NCBI GenBank assembly: GCA_001296005.1
Contig: LJHR01000058.1
Span: forward strand, 1 to 34,112
Direction: 5' to 3'
Length of the DNA stretch: 34,112 nt
Origin: an alpha proteobacterium AAP38
Lineage (GTDB): Bacteria > Pseudomonadota > Alphaproteobacteria > Azospirillales > Azospirillaceae
Shown here: piece by piece, positions 1 to 7,710 of the stretch
How positions within the stretch are numbered: the first letter of the stretch is position 1
Layout of the letters: the number at the start of each line of letters is the position of its first letter
Notes under the pieces: generated by a model
What the model was told of the DNA's origin: nothing
Database searches by the model: none
Seen by the model: the letters and a program-made list of their open reading frames with translations, nothing else
Translations under genes and position numbers: made by a program

Positions 1-567
1 ATCGGTTTCCATGGGCTTGGATTTCAGCGCCTCCAGCCCCACGGCGGCAACACCCGCCGAGATGCCCCACGGGAACTTGGCCAGATCGCCACCCGTCAGG
101 TGCGACGCCAGCCCCACCCCCGCCGCCAACAGCGTCAGGGGACCGGGGAACGGATCGGCGGCCATGCGCGGGCCGCTGCTTTTCACGGTCAGCACATCGA
201 TCCCCACCGCCACCACATCGGGCCGGGCATCGACAGAGACCAGATGCCCCTGCTGGACCAGCCGGGTCGTCACCGCCGACAGGAAGGCATCGGCAAATAA
301 GGTATCGTCGCGGCGCATCATATAGACCTGTACCGGCACCTTCCTGCCCATCTGAAACTCCAGATGGGCTGAAATTGCCGAGGCCACATCATCCGCCACC
401 ACCTGCCACTGCCCCGCCGATTGCAGCACGGGCTGCGGCTTCATGGGGATGGAAACCGCCATTGGCCGCGCGGAGCACCCCGCCAAACCCAGGCAAAGCG
501 CCATGGCCATCACGGAAGCAAGGCTTTTGGCGGCAAGGCGGCGGTGGGGGATGGCGGTGCGGTTCAT
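1..567 (-). CDS. Putative outer-membrane/periplasmic lipoprotein, C-terminus cut by window edge
   Basis: The minus-strand frame is open from an ATG at 567 to the window edge (189 codons, no stop), so the protein is truncated at its C-terminus. It starts with a basic n-region and a hydrophobic stretch ending in the lipobox LAGC (about residues 27-31), a type II signal peptide, so it is probably lipid-anchored at Cys31. The body (VASAISAHL, then DAFLSAVTTRLVQQGHLV, then a hydrophobic strand DVVAVGIDVLTV) alternates helix and strand as in small FlgO/CsgG-like lipoprotein domains, but I cannot assign a family. A glycine/alanine-rich hydrophobic segment (LTLLAAGVGLASHL) follows. It lies 63 bp downstream of the PAS-like gene on the same strand. 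The opposite-strand frames here look like shadows. Confidence 0.72.
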   Translation of the reverse strand, partial: MNRTAIPHRRLAAKSLASVMAMALCLGLAGCSARPMAVSIPMKPQPVLQSAGQWQVVADDVASAISAHLEFQMGRKVPVQVYMMRRDDTLFADAFLSAVTTRLVQQGHLVSVDARPDVVAVGIDVLTVKSSGPRMAADPFPGPLTLLAAGVGLASHLTGGDLAKFPWGISAGVAAVGLEALKSKPMETD

Positions 568-630
568 AGCGGTTGCGTCCGGCTGCGTCGGTGGCGTTGC
601 CAGAAACAGAAGCAACCGCCGTGCCAGGGG

Positions 631-1116
631 CTAAATCTCCCGTGCCCGCGTGGCGCCCAGCACGCCCCAGAAGGCACCGTCTGGCCCGGCCACTGGCAGG
701 GCCAGCGCCTCCACATCATGCAGGGCGCCATTGGACATCACCGATTGATCGGCTGTGAAACGGTGAGGCTGCTGTGCCGACGTCACGGTGGTCAGGACGC
801 GCAGGATGCGACCGAACACCGGCTGACGCGTATACTCGTTGATGTGACGGCCTGTCGGGTCAATGCCGTAATTGGCAACGGTCTGTCGACCGAAACCACG
901 ACCTATGAAGTCCGACGGGCCGCCACCCGGCACCCGTTCCAGCCACCAGAGGTGATCTGCGGCCACGGCCTGTGCCGGGGGCAGCAGATCATCAATGCAG
1001 GGCAGGTTCTGACCCGGCAGCGTCGCCGCCAGCCAGGCATCGAACAGCAAGCGCAGGCAGGGATGGCGCAGTGCCGCGCGATCCGCCACCGGCTCCAGGA
1101 TGAAAGCATCACTCAT
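631..1116 (-). CDS. PAS_5-type (DUF1457-like) domain protein
   Basis: Small soluble protein of 161 residues from the ATG at 1116; a longer frame reaches 1179, but the extra N-terminus is arginine-rich and lacks family character. The order of motifs fits the alphaproteobacterial PAS_5 family, single-domain PAS proteins of unknown ligand: a helical start (LRLLFDAWLAATLPGQNLPC), the strand DFIGRGFGRQTVANYGIDPTG, then YTRQPVFGRILRVLTTVTSAQ, and a terminal strand ALALPVAGPDG...WGVLGATR. The family D/G-x-TGR signature is seen as GIDPTGRHINEY. No output domain is attached, so the role is unknown. It sits between phoU and the lipoprotein gene on the same strand with a gap of about 100 bp to phoU; co-transcription is possible but not shown. 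Confidence 0.7.
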   Translation of the reverse strand: MSDAFILEPVADRAALRHPCLRLLFDAWLAATLPGQNLPCIDDLLPPAQAVAADHLWWLERVPGGGPSDFIGRGFGRQTVANYGIDPTGRHINEYTRQPVFGRILRVLTTVTSAQQPHRFTADQSVMSNGALHDVEALALPVAGPDGAFWGVLGATRAREI

Positions 1117-1219
1117 TCGGCCACCGACTTCCCGATCGCGGCCCCAGCGCCTGGAATGAGATTGGTGCGCGACCCCCACTTTGCCAAGTCTGCAAGTGGT
1201 CTAGGCGTGAAGTCTGGTA

Positions 1220-1951
1220 TCAGCCCGGCATCACCGTCATTTCGGCGGTGCCGTCGCCCTTGGGCCGGTCCTGATCCAGGGGCTGGCCCTGCACGCGGAA
1301 GCACAGGGTCTCCGCGATATTGGTGGCATGGTCGCCGATCCGCTCCAGGTTCTTGGCCGCGAACAGCAGATGGGTGCAGGCCGTGATGCGGGCCGGGCTT
1401 TCCATCATGTAGGTCAGCAGTTCGCGGAACAGCGATGTATAGGCGCGGTCCACCTCTTCATCCCGCCGGCGCACGGCCAGCGCGGTTTCGGCGTCATCCT
1501 CGTCATACGCCTTCATGACGGCGGCCAGCATGTCGGCCACGGCGCGACCGATGGGCAGCATGGAGCGGGCCAGCGACACTTCCGGCTGGGCTTGCAGCAC
1601 GAAGGAGCGCTTGGCGACATTGGCCGCGAAATCGCCGATTCGCTCCAGATTATTGGCGACACGCAGGGCACCGATGACATCACGCAGGTCATTGGCCTTG
1701 GGATGGCGCAGGGCCAGCAGACGGACGGTCTGCGCCTCGACCTTGCGCTCCATCTCGTCCAGTTCAGCATCCTTGGCCATGACCTGGCTGGCCAGATCGG
1801 TATCGCGGTCGGTCATGGCGGCCACGGCATCCGTTATCTGCCGCTCCGCCAGCACACCCATCTGCCGCACCAGATCGTGCAGGATGTCGAGTTGTTCGTC
1901 GAAGGCGGACACGATGTGCCGGGTGGGGATGATGCTGGTTTTTCCGTCCAC
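1220..1951 (-). CDS. phoU: Phosphate uptake regulator PhoU
   Basis: PhoU is a cytoplasmic two-repeat helical-bundle protein that restrains the Pst transporter and PhoR signalling. Both repeats are visible: LRDVIGALRVANNLERIGDF (first) and ITACTHLLFAAKNLERIGDH (second), each with the metal-binding E-x3-D pattern, plus the usual start HIVSAFDEQLDIL. I prefer the GTG at 1951 because GGAG lies about 8 bases upstream and it gives 243 residues, the usual size; an ATG at 2032 would add 27 atypical residues. Unusually, no pstSCAB or phoB/phoR genes lie beside it: upstream is a divergent pentapeptide gene, downstream a PAS_5-like gene. It may have been separated from pst, or act as a second PhoU copy. 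Confidence 0.93.
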   Translation of the reverse strand: MDGKTSIIPTRHIVSAFDEQLDILHDLVRQMGVLAERQITDAVAAMTDRDTDLASQVMAKDAELDEMERKVEAQTVRLLALRHPKANDLRDVIGALRVANNLERIGDFAANVAKRSFVLQAQPEVSLARSMLPIGRAVADMLAAVMKAYDEDDAETALAVRRRDEEVDRAYTSLFRELLTYMMESPARITACTHLLFAAKNLERIGDHATNIAETLCFRVQGQPLDQDRPKGDGTAEMTVMPG

Positions 1952-2069
1952 GGGACTGGCTCCGGCAATGGCGATTGCATGAATTGTCAAGAAACCATCT
2001 AACACAAATGGCCGCTCCTGTGGCACGTTCAAGAAAAGTTCATCTTTCGCTCAATGGTCACCGCCCATC

Positions 2070-3377
2070 ATGACACCCCATGAACTGCTCGCCGTTGTCG
2101 ATAAGCATGAACGCTGGCTGAAGCGGCTGACAGGTGGCGCCCGCGCCATGCTGGCCCTGGCCGACCTGCAGGGTCACAATTTCTCCGGCGCGAATTTGCA
2201 GAATTCCAAGCTGTCGGGCGCCAACCTGTCGGATTGCGACTTCACGGCAGCCAACCTGACGGCAGCCGACCTGTTCGCCGCACGCCTGACGCGGGCCATC
2301 CTGGTGAACACCAACCTGACCAATGCCGACATGCGCGGTGCCCATCTGCGCGGCGCGCGCTTGAAATGCGCCATCCTGCGCGGGGCCGACCTGCGCGGCG
2401 GGGCACTGCTGGACCGGCGCGCGCCGGGCAGCGTGAAGATGGAACCATCGGACCTGCGCGGTGCCGACATGGATGACGCCACGCTGTCCAACGCCAATCT
2501 GGCCGGCGCCGACCTGTCGGAATGTTCGCTGGTCGGGGCCGATTGTTCGGGCGCGCAGATGGCCGGGTGCAATATGGCCCGGTCGGTGATGAAAAGTGCG
2601 AACTTCGCCGGCTGCGACATGCGTGGTGTCAACCTGAACAGCGCCAACCTGATGGGCGCCAAGCTGCGTGACGTCAACCTGTCGGGCGCTGTCCTGTCCG
2701 GGGCCAATCTGCGCAATGCCGATTTGCAGGGGGCGAACCTGGAAGGTGTCGACCTGTCCAATGTCGACATGCTGGGCGCCAATTTCAGCCGGTCTGCCGA
2801 AACCTTCTCCGGCACCATCCAGCGCATCCTGACCCAGCATCAGGCCTGGATCACCAGCAATGGCGACAAGGGGGAACGCGCCGACCTGGAAGGCCAGGAC
2901 CTGTCGCATATCGATCTGAATGGCGCCAATCTGGGAGGGGCCAACCTGAAGGGCGTCAATTTTTCGGGCGCCAAGCTACGCGACTGTCTGTTCGTGATGG
3001 CCGATCTGGCGGGGGCGGCGCTGAATTTCGCCGACCTGACGGGGGCGACGCTGGACGGCGCCAATCTGCGCGGCGGCAACCTTTCGGGCGCCAAGCTGGA
3101 CAATGCCAAGATCGGGTCGGTGGAAATCAAGGGGCCGAACGGCCGTGGCACAGGCCGCAAATGGCCCGCCAACCTGTCCAACACCACGATCGTCCAGGCC
3201 AGCCTGACCCGCGCCTCCATGCGCGGGGTCAACCTGTCGGGGGCCGACCTGCGCGGGTCCGACCTGTCGGGGGCCAACCTGCTGGAAGCCAATATCCGGG
3301 GCGCCAATCTGGCCGACACCATCACCACGGGGACCACCATGCCGGCCCCCGATGATGATGACGATGATTTCAGCTAA
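2070..3377 (+). CDS. Pentapeptide-repeat protein (first paralogue)
   Basis: 435 residues, mostly tandem A(D/N)LXX pentapeptides that fold as a right-handed quadrilateral beta-helix. There are two modules, each beginning with a short helical cap: residues about 4-35 (ELLAVVDKHERWLKRLTGGA) and about 250-275 (IQRILTQHQAWITSNGDKGE running into RADLEGQDLS). The first helix is interrupted near residue 115 (LLDRRAPGSVKMEPSDL) and the second near residue 350 (EIKGPNGRGTGRKWPANLS). The protein ends in an acidic DDDDDD tail. There is no signal peptide or membrane segment, so it is probably cytoplasmic. A paralogue of the same layout lies at 16123-17502. It ends 4 bp before the convergent HAD gene. Function unknown; gyrase protection, as in Qnr/MfpA, is one precedent but nothing here shows it. 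Confidence 0.9.
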   Translation: MTPHELLAVVDKHERWLKRLTGGARAMLALADLQGHNFSGANLQNSKLSGANLSDCDFTAANLTAADLFAARLTRAILVNTNLTNADMRGAHLRGARLKCAILRGADLRGGALLDRRAPGSVKMEPSDLRGADMDDATLSNANLAGADLSECSLVGADCSGAQMAGCNMARSVMKSANFAGCDMRGVNLNSANLMGAKLRDVNLSGAVLSGANLRNADLQGANLEGVDLSNVDMLGANFSRSAETFSGTIQRILTQHQAWITSNGDKGERADLEGQDLSHIDLNGANLGGANLKGVNFSGAKLRDCLFVMADLAGAALNFADLTGATLDGANLRGGNLSGAKLDNAKIGSVEIKGPNGRGTGRKWPANLSNTTIVQASLTRASMRGVNLSGADLRGSDLSGANLLEANIRGANLADTITTGTTMPAPDDDDDDFS

Positions 3378-3381
3378 TCGG

Positions 3382-4260
3382 TCAGGCCCAGCGCAGACCG
3401 GCGGCGGCCCAGGTGGGGCGTTGGGGGCTGGCCTCGATCAGCTTTGACAGCATGTCCGGGCCGGGCAGCGTGCCCAGCGGTGCGCCCAGTTCCTCGCGAT
3501 GGATACCGCCCGTGATGAACAGGCTGTCGATGCCAGCGTCATTGGCGCCCGCCACATCGGTGCGCAGACTGTCGCCTACGGCAAGGATGCGGCCCGGCGC
3601 GATGCCGCCCAGAAGGTCGAAGCAGCGGCGGTAGACGGGGGCATGCGGCTTGCCGTGATAACGGACATCGCCGCCGATTTCCGCATAATGACGGGCCAGC
3701 TCGCCGGCACAGATCACCAGTTCCTGATCGATCACCACCACCAGATCGGGATTGGCGCACAGCATGGGCAGCCCCCGGTCCAGACAGCGGCGCAGGATCG
3801 GATCGTAATCGGCCAGCGTCTCCTCATAGGCGTCGATGCCGGTATTGATGACGAAATCCGCCTGTTCGGGGCTGTCGACCCGCACACGATCCGTCAGGCT
3901 GTCATAGACGTCATTGTCGCGCGGCGGACCGATATGGAACAGCTTCGGCCCCAGGGCGGCATGCCAATCATCGCTGCGGTCGCGCAACGCCTCGAAACTG
4001 GCCTCACCAGACGTGTAGAGCGCGTCATACAGGTCGCGAGTCACCCCCATGGCCGTCAGCTTGGCCTCCGCGGCGGCAATGCGGCGGGGGGCATTGGACA
4101 GAAGGCAGACGCGCTTGCCCAGCCGTTTCAAGGTGGACAGACACTCCACGACACCCGGATAGGGCCGGACCCCGTCATGCACCACGCCCCACAGGTCCAG
4201 GATAAAACCGTCATAACGGTCAGCGACGGCCTCCAGGCCATTGATCATCGGAATGGACAT
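3382..4260 (-). CDS. HAD-superfamily class IIA hydrolase (TIGR01459-like)
   Basis: 292 residues from the ATG at 4260 (AAGG about 7 bases upstream); the frame extends to 4512 but that part is low-complexity. HAD motifs occur in order: motif I DLWGVVHDG (about residue 22), motif II LLSNAPR, the C2 cap with NTGIDAY, the lysine motif HGKPHAPVY, and motif IV GDSLRTDVAGANDAG. Motif I carries Trp where classical phosphatases have the second Asp (DxD), which is typical of this subgroup and makes the chemistry uncertain. The closest characterised relatives are NagD/p-nitrophenyl-phosphatase-type sugar or nucleotide phosphatases; the real substrate is not known. It converges on the pentapeptide gene and lies downstream of the gene at 4386-5354 on the same strand, separated by about 125 bp. 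Confidence 0.9.
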   Translation of the reverse strand: MSIPMINGLEAVADRYDGFILDLWGVVHDGVRPYPGVVECLSTLKRLGKRVCLLSNAPRRIAAAEAKLTAMGVTRDLYDALYTSGEASFEALRDRSDDWHAALGPKLFHIGPPRDNDVYDSLTDRVRVDSPEQADFVINTGIDAYEETLADYDPILRRCLDRGLPMLCANPDLVVVIDQELVICAGELARHYAEIGGDVRYHGKPHAPVYRRCFDLLGGIAPGRILAVGDSLRTDVAGANDAGIDSLFITGGIHREELGAPLGTLPGPDMLSKLIEASPQRPTWAAAGLRWA

Positions 4261-4385
4261 GGGACCTTGCCTTGCCGTGTCGATAGTTGCGGTGGGCAAG
4301 GTGGCGGCGGCGTGGCGCCAGGGCAAGGCTGGGCAGGGCATGGCAGCCGTGCCCAAGGAGGGAAAAGCCGGGCTCGCAGCCAGGA

Positions 4386-5354
4386 TCAGGGGGCGCGGCG
4401 GGCCGCCAGACGCCAGTGCTTGGCCTGGGAATAATTGCGGGCCAGGAACTGGTACGTCTTCTTCAGCACGGCCTCGAATGCCTGGCTTTTCTCGGTGGTG
4501 GTGCCTTCCCAATCCTCCAGCACCTCATCCCAGGGCAGCAGCGTCTGGTGCAGGTCGTCACGCATTTCACGGATATAGGTGATGTTCTTGTCGAACTTGG
4601 CCAGCATCGACAGGATTTCGCCGGTCTGGGCATCCACCTGGGCGAATCGCTGCTCCAGATCGGTGATCGGCGGCAGCGACAGGGTCTGCATCCGCACGAT
4701 CTCTTCCTTCAGATTGCGCTCGTTCTTATAGATGCGGTGCGCATCCTCCAGCCCGACACGCACCTTACCCAGCTTGGCCGCCCGCTCCCGCAGCGCCTCG
4801 ATATAGGACAGTTCCTTGGCCAGGGCGTCGATACGGTTCTCCACCTGTTCCTCGGCATTGCCGGTCAGCGAGAGCTTGTTGGCGATCATCTTGAACGCCT
4901 CGCGCACGCGGGCCTTGGTGCTGGGGTCCTCCACCACCTGTTCAAGCTGTTCAGGGCTGGACACCACCGTCTCGCCGCCCGTCAGCCAGGTGACCATCTG
5001 CACCGTCAGGCGGCCCTTGGCGATCAGGAAATGACGGTCATCGACACGCCAGGAGGCGGAACCATCGATCAGTTCATTGGGGATCGTGTCGCCGGGACGG
5101 ATTTCACGGACATATTTCAGCCCCTTGGCGACCATGTCGATCAGTTGCCCGTCGAAGCTTTTCGGGTCGATCTTGAATTCGTTGCAGATCTTGTCCAGCG
5201 CCACCTCTGCCTGGACCTTCCCCAGCATAAAGCGCATCACCGGCTCTTCGGCGGATTTGGACCAGACGAAGCGGCAGCCATCAACCGTGAACACCTTGTG
5301 CTCGAACAGGAAATGCGTACTGCGATTCGGGCTGGGCTGGATGCCTTGGCTCAT
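4386..5354 (-). CDS. Conserved-looking protein of unknown function
   Basis: 322 residues from the ATG at 5354 (MSQGIQPSPNRSTHFLFEHK). The frame continues to 5537, but the extra part is proline/arginine-rich and unlike a protein start. No signal peptide or transmembrane segment is visible. The N-terminal half is mixed alpha/beta (FTVDGCRFVWSKSAEEPVMR; SWRVDDRHFLIAKGRL). The C-terminal half (about residues 140-300) is charged and helical, with probable coiled coil (ELSYIEALRERAAKLGKVRV, then HRIYKNERNLKEEIVRMQTL) ending in FLARNYSQAKHW. I do not recognise a named domain. The helical part suggests a scaffold or assembly role, but this is a guess. It is transcribed divergently from the ABC importer operon, with 170 bp between starts. 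Confidence 0.75.
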   Translation of the reverse strand: MSQGIQPSPNRSTHFLFEHKVFTVDGCRFVWSKSAEEPVMRFMLGKVQAEVALDKICNEFKIDPKSFDGQLIDMVAKGLKYVREIRPGDTIPNELIDGSASWRVDDRHFLIAKGRLTVQMVTWLTGGETVVSSPEQLEQVVEDPSTKARVREAFKMIANKLSLTGNAEEQVENRIDALAKELSYIEALRERAAKLGKVRVGLEDAHRIYKNERNLKEEIVRMQTLSLPPITDLEQRFAQVDAQTGEILSMLAKFDKNITYIREMRDDLHQTLLPWDEVLEDWEGTTTEKSQAFEAVLKKTYQFLARNYSQAKHWRLAARRAP

Positions 5355-5524
5355 GTGAGGGTCGTTTCCGGTCAGACTGCGTACTTGCTGTGCAACAGAT
5401 AGCATGGCCGCGATCATGCAGCCGCGCCCAAATCCAAGCCTGTGCCGAAACCCAGGATTTCCCCTTTCGCGGCCATGCCTTGGCGGAGTAGCTTGGCATG
5501 AATTCCTTGAATTGCCCTTAATGG

Positions 5525-6325
5525 ATGCCGATGTCATCTGCCCCCATCGTTTCCGGTCCGGTCCGCGCCGTCGAGGTGGAGGCGCTGCACAAGCGCTTCG
5601 GCGACAATGAGGTGCTGAAGGGCGTGTCGCTGAACGCCACCGAGGGCGAGGTGGTTGCCCTGATCGGGTCGTCCGGGTCAGGCAAAAGCACGCTGCTGCG
5701 CTGTATCAATCTGTTGGAAATCCCCGATGAGGGGGTGGTGCGTATCGGCGGCGAACAGATCGCCATGAAGCAGGGCCGCCACGGCAACCAGCCCGCCGAT
5801 GCACGGCAGGTGGAGCGCATCCGGCAGCGCTGCGGCATGGTGTTCCAGAGTTTCAATCTCTGGACCCATATGACCGTGCTGGAAAACATCATCGAGGCGC
5901 CGGTCCATGTGCTGAAACAGCCCAAGGATCAGGCCATCGCCAAGGCAGAGGCGCTGCTGGCCAAGGTCGGCCTGTCGGCCAAGCGCGATGCCTATCCGTC
6001 GCAGATGTCGGGCGGGCAGCAGCAGCGCGCGGCCATCGCCCGCATGCTGGCCATGGAACCCAAGGTGATGCTGTTCGATGAACCGACCAGCGCCCTTGAC
6101 CCCGAACTGGTCGGCGAAGTGTTGAAGGTCATACGCGATCTGGCCATTGAGGGGGCGACGATGCTGATCGTCACCCACGAAATGGCCTTTGCGCGCGAGG
6201 TATCGCACAAGGTCGTTTTCCTGCATCAAGGCCGGATCGAAGAGCAGGGGACACCGGCGGAAGTGTTCGGCAACCCGTCGTCGGAACGGTGCCGCCAGTT
6301 CCTGTCCCGTGAGGGACAGCGGTAA
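5525..6325 (+). CDS. Polar amino-acid ABC transporter ATPase (HisP/GlnQ family)
   Basis: 266 residues. All ABC ATPase motifs are intact: Walker A GSSGSGKST (about residue 50), a Q-loop near FQSFNLW, signature MSGGQQQR (about 160), Walker B VMLFDEPTSALD (about 182) and the switch histidine in IVTHEM. LRCINLLE after Walker A and NLWTHMTVLENI are typical of the polar amino-acid (PAAT) importers for histidine/lysine/arginine/ornithine or opines. It is the first gene of a six-gene plus-strand operon and energises the permeases encoded at 8924-10328. Two in-frame ATGs (5525 and 5531) are possible starts with no clear Shine-Dalgarno; either leaves the domain complete. The exact substrate cannot be read from this subunit. 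Confidence 0.96.
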   Translation: MPMSSAPIVSGPVRAVEVEALHKRFGDNEVLKGVSLNATEGEVVALIGSSGSGKSTLLRCINLLEIPDEGVVRIGGEQIAMKQGRHGNQPADARQVERIRQRCGMVFQSFNLWTHMTVLENIIEAPVHVLKQPKDQAIAKAEALLAKVGLSAKRDAYPSQMSGGQQQRAAIARMLAMEPKVMLFDEPTSALDPELVGEVLKVIRDLAIEGATMLIVTHEMAFAREVSHKVVFLHQGRIEEQGTPAEVFGNPSSERCRQFLSREGQR

Positions 6326-6368
6326 GTAACAGGCAATCCATTGACCGTATCGAGCCGGGACACCCGGC
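6302..6368 (+). promoter_or_regulatory. Two intercistronic hairpins before the binding-protein gene
   Basis: CTGTCCC-GTGA-GGGACAG (6302-6319) spans the end of the ATPase gene and GCCGGG-ACA-CCCGGC (6354-6368) lies in the gap; both stems are perfect. No T-run follows, so they are not classical terminators. Hairpins in this position often stabilise the mRNA of the highly expressed binding protein in importer operons; that role is inferred. Confidence 0.4.
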
Positions 6369-6399
6369 CATGGTCCGCGTATCTGGGGGAGTTGAAGGT

Positions 6400-7272
6400 A
6401 TGAAGAAGCTGATGGCGGCACTGGCGCTGGCCGGTGTGATGGCGCTCTCCGGCTGCGGCAAGGAGGACGCCAAGCAGGCGGCCCCGGCCCCTGGCGGCAT
6501 CCCCAACCCGTTGCGGGTCGCCACGGAAGGCGCCTATCCCCCCTATAACATGGTCGATGCGTCCGGCAATCTGGTCGGGTTTGAGATCGACATGATGAAG
6601 GATGTCTGCAAGCGCATGGGGACCGAGTGCAAGTTCCAGGCGCAGGCCTGGGACGGCATGATCCCCGCTTTGCAGGCCGGCCATTTCGACGCCATCGTCG
6701 CCGGCATGTCGATCACGGATGAACGGATGGCCGCCGTCGATTTCTCCAGCGGCTATACGACCACACCCGCCTATCTGGTCTCTGCCAACGCCAACCCGTT
6801 GCAGGATGTCGATTACGGGATCGAGCGTATCGACCTGACCGAGATCACCCCGGACGAGCAGGCAGCCATCGACAAGATCAAGGGCCTGCTGAAGGGCAAG
6901 GTTCTCGGCGTCCAGACCAGCACCATCCACGCCAATTTCGTCGATAAATACCTGGCCGACGTGGTGGATATCCGCCGTTACGACACCCAGGAAAACCTGG
7001 CGCTGGACCTGCAGACGGGCCGGGTCGAGGTGGGTCTGGCCGATGCCATCACCTGGAACGCCTTCCTGCAGCGCCCCGAAGGCAAGGATTTCAGCTATTT
7101 CGGTCCCGGTTTCGACGGTGGCCTGTTCGGTCGTGGTCAGGGCGTGGCCATCGCCAAGAACCGCCCGGAACTGCTGGCCGCCCTGAACAAGGCCATTGCC
7201 GAGATGAAGGCCGACGGCACCATGAAGAACCTCTCGGTGCAGTGGTTCGGCTTTGACAGCTCCATGCCGTAA
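6400..7272 (+). CDS. Lipoprotein amino-acid-binding protein (SBP family 3)
   Basis: 290 residues from the ATG at 6400, which follows GGGGGAGTTGAAGGT; a start 30 bases earlier is unlikely. A type II signal peptide (MKKLMAALALAGVMALSGC) puts a lipid on Cys19, unusual for a Gram-negative importer, where these proteins are normally free in the periplasm. The SBP_bac_3 fold shows ATEGAYPPYN, LVGFEIDMMKDVCKRM, WDGMIPALQAGHFDAIVAGM and SITDERM; the Arg in that last motif binds the ligand alpha-carboxylate in HisJ/LAO proteins. The Asp in GLADAITWN matches the ligand ammonium-binding Asp. These features fit a basic amino acid (arginine, lysine, ornithine, histidine) or opine ligand. It lies 74 bp after the ATPase gene, with intercistronic hairpins between. 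Confidence 0.95.
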   Translation: MKKLMAALALAGVMALSGCGKEDAKQAAPAPGGIPNPLRVATEGAYPPYNMVDASGNLVGFEIDMMKDVCKRMGTECKFQAQAWDGMIPALQAGHFDAIVAGMSITDERMAAVDFSSGYTTTPAYLVSANANPLQDVDYGIERIDLTEITPDEQAAIDKIKGLLKGKVLGVQTSTIHANFVDKYLADVVDIRRYDTQENLALDLQTGRVEVGLADAITWNAFLQRPEGKDFSYFGPGFDGGLFGRGQGVAIAKNRPELLAALNKAIAEMKADGTMKNLSVQWFGFDSSMP

Positions 7273-7295
7273 TTCCAAGGACGGGCGTAGATAAA

Positions 7296-7676
7296 ATGAC
7301 GATCAAGGTTGAAGTCGGCGAAGGCGAACTGATCGACAAGATCACGATCCTGGAGGTCAAGCTGGCCCGGATCAGCGATCCCGCCAAGCTGAAGAATGTC
7401 CGGCACGAATATGAGGTGCTGGAGGCCACGGCCAAGGCGGAAATCCCGCCTTCTGCCGAACTGGATGCGCTGCGGGCCGAATTGAAGACCATCAACGAGG
7501 ATCTGTGGGTCATCGAGGATGATATCCGCATCTGCGAGAAGCGGAGCGATTTCGGCGACGAATTCATCCGTCTGGCCCGTGCCGTCTATTTCACGAATGA
7601 CCGCCGCGCCGCCGTGAAGCGGAAAATCAACGATCTGCTGGGTGCCAGCATCGTTGAGGAAAAATCCTATTGTTGA
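7296..7676 (+). CDS. DUF6165 family protein
   Basis: 126-residue soluble, mostly helical protein. The start (IKVEVGEGELIDKITILEVK), the helical pair KLKNVRHEYEVLEATAKAEI and INEDLWVIEDDIRICEKRSD, and the ending KRKINDLLGASIVEEKSY are characteristic of DUF6165, a family of unknown function that tends to occur with glycosyltransferases and polysaccharide genes. Its partner here is the glycosyltransferase gene 34 bp downstream. It begins 23 bp after the binding-protein stop, so it is almost certainly in the importer operon. There is no signal peptide; a cytoplasmic accessory role to the glycosyltransferase is inferred. Confidence 0.82.
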   Translation: MTIKVEVGEGELIDKITILEVKLARISDPAKLKNVRHEYEVLEATAKAEIPPSAELDALRAELKTINEDLWVIEDDIRICEKRSDFGDEFIRLARAVYFTNDRRAAVKRKINDLLGASIVEEKSYC

Positions 7677-7710
7677 GCCGTGACTGCGCCACGCCGAAAG
7701 GATGTACGTC

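Noticed and set aside
421-1386. Long plus-strand open frame of 321 codons opposite the PAS_5 and phoU genes
   Set aside because: It is antisense to two well-supported genes, is rich in His/Gln/Arg/Gly as expected of a shadow frame in high-GC DNA, and has no motif.
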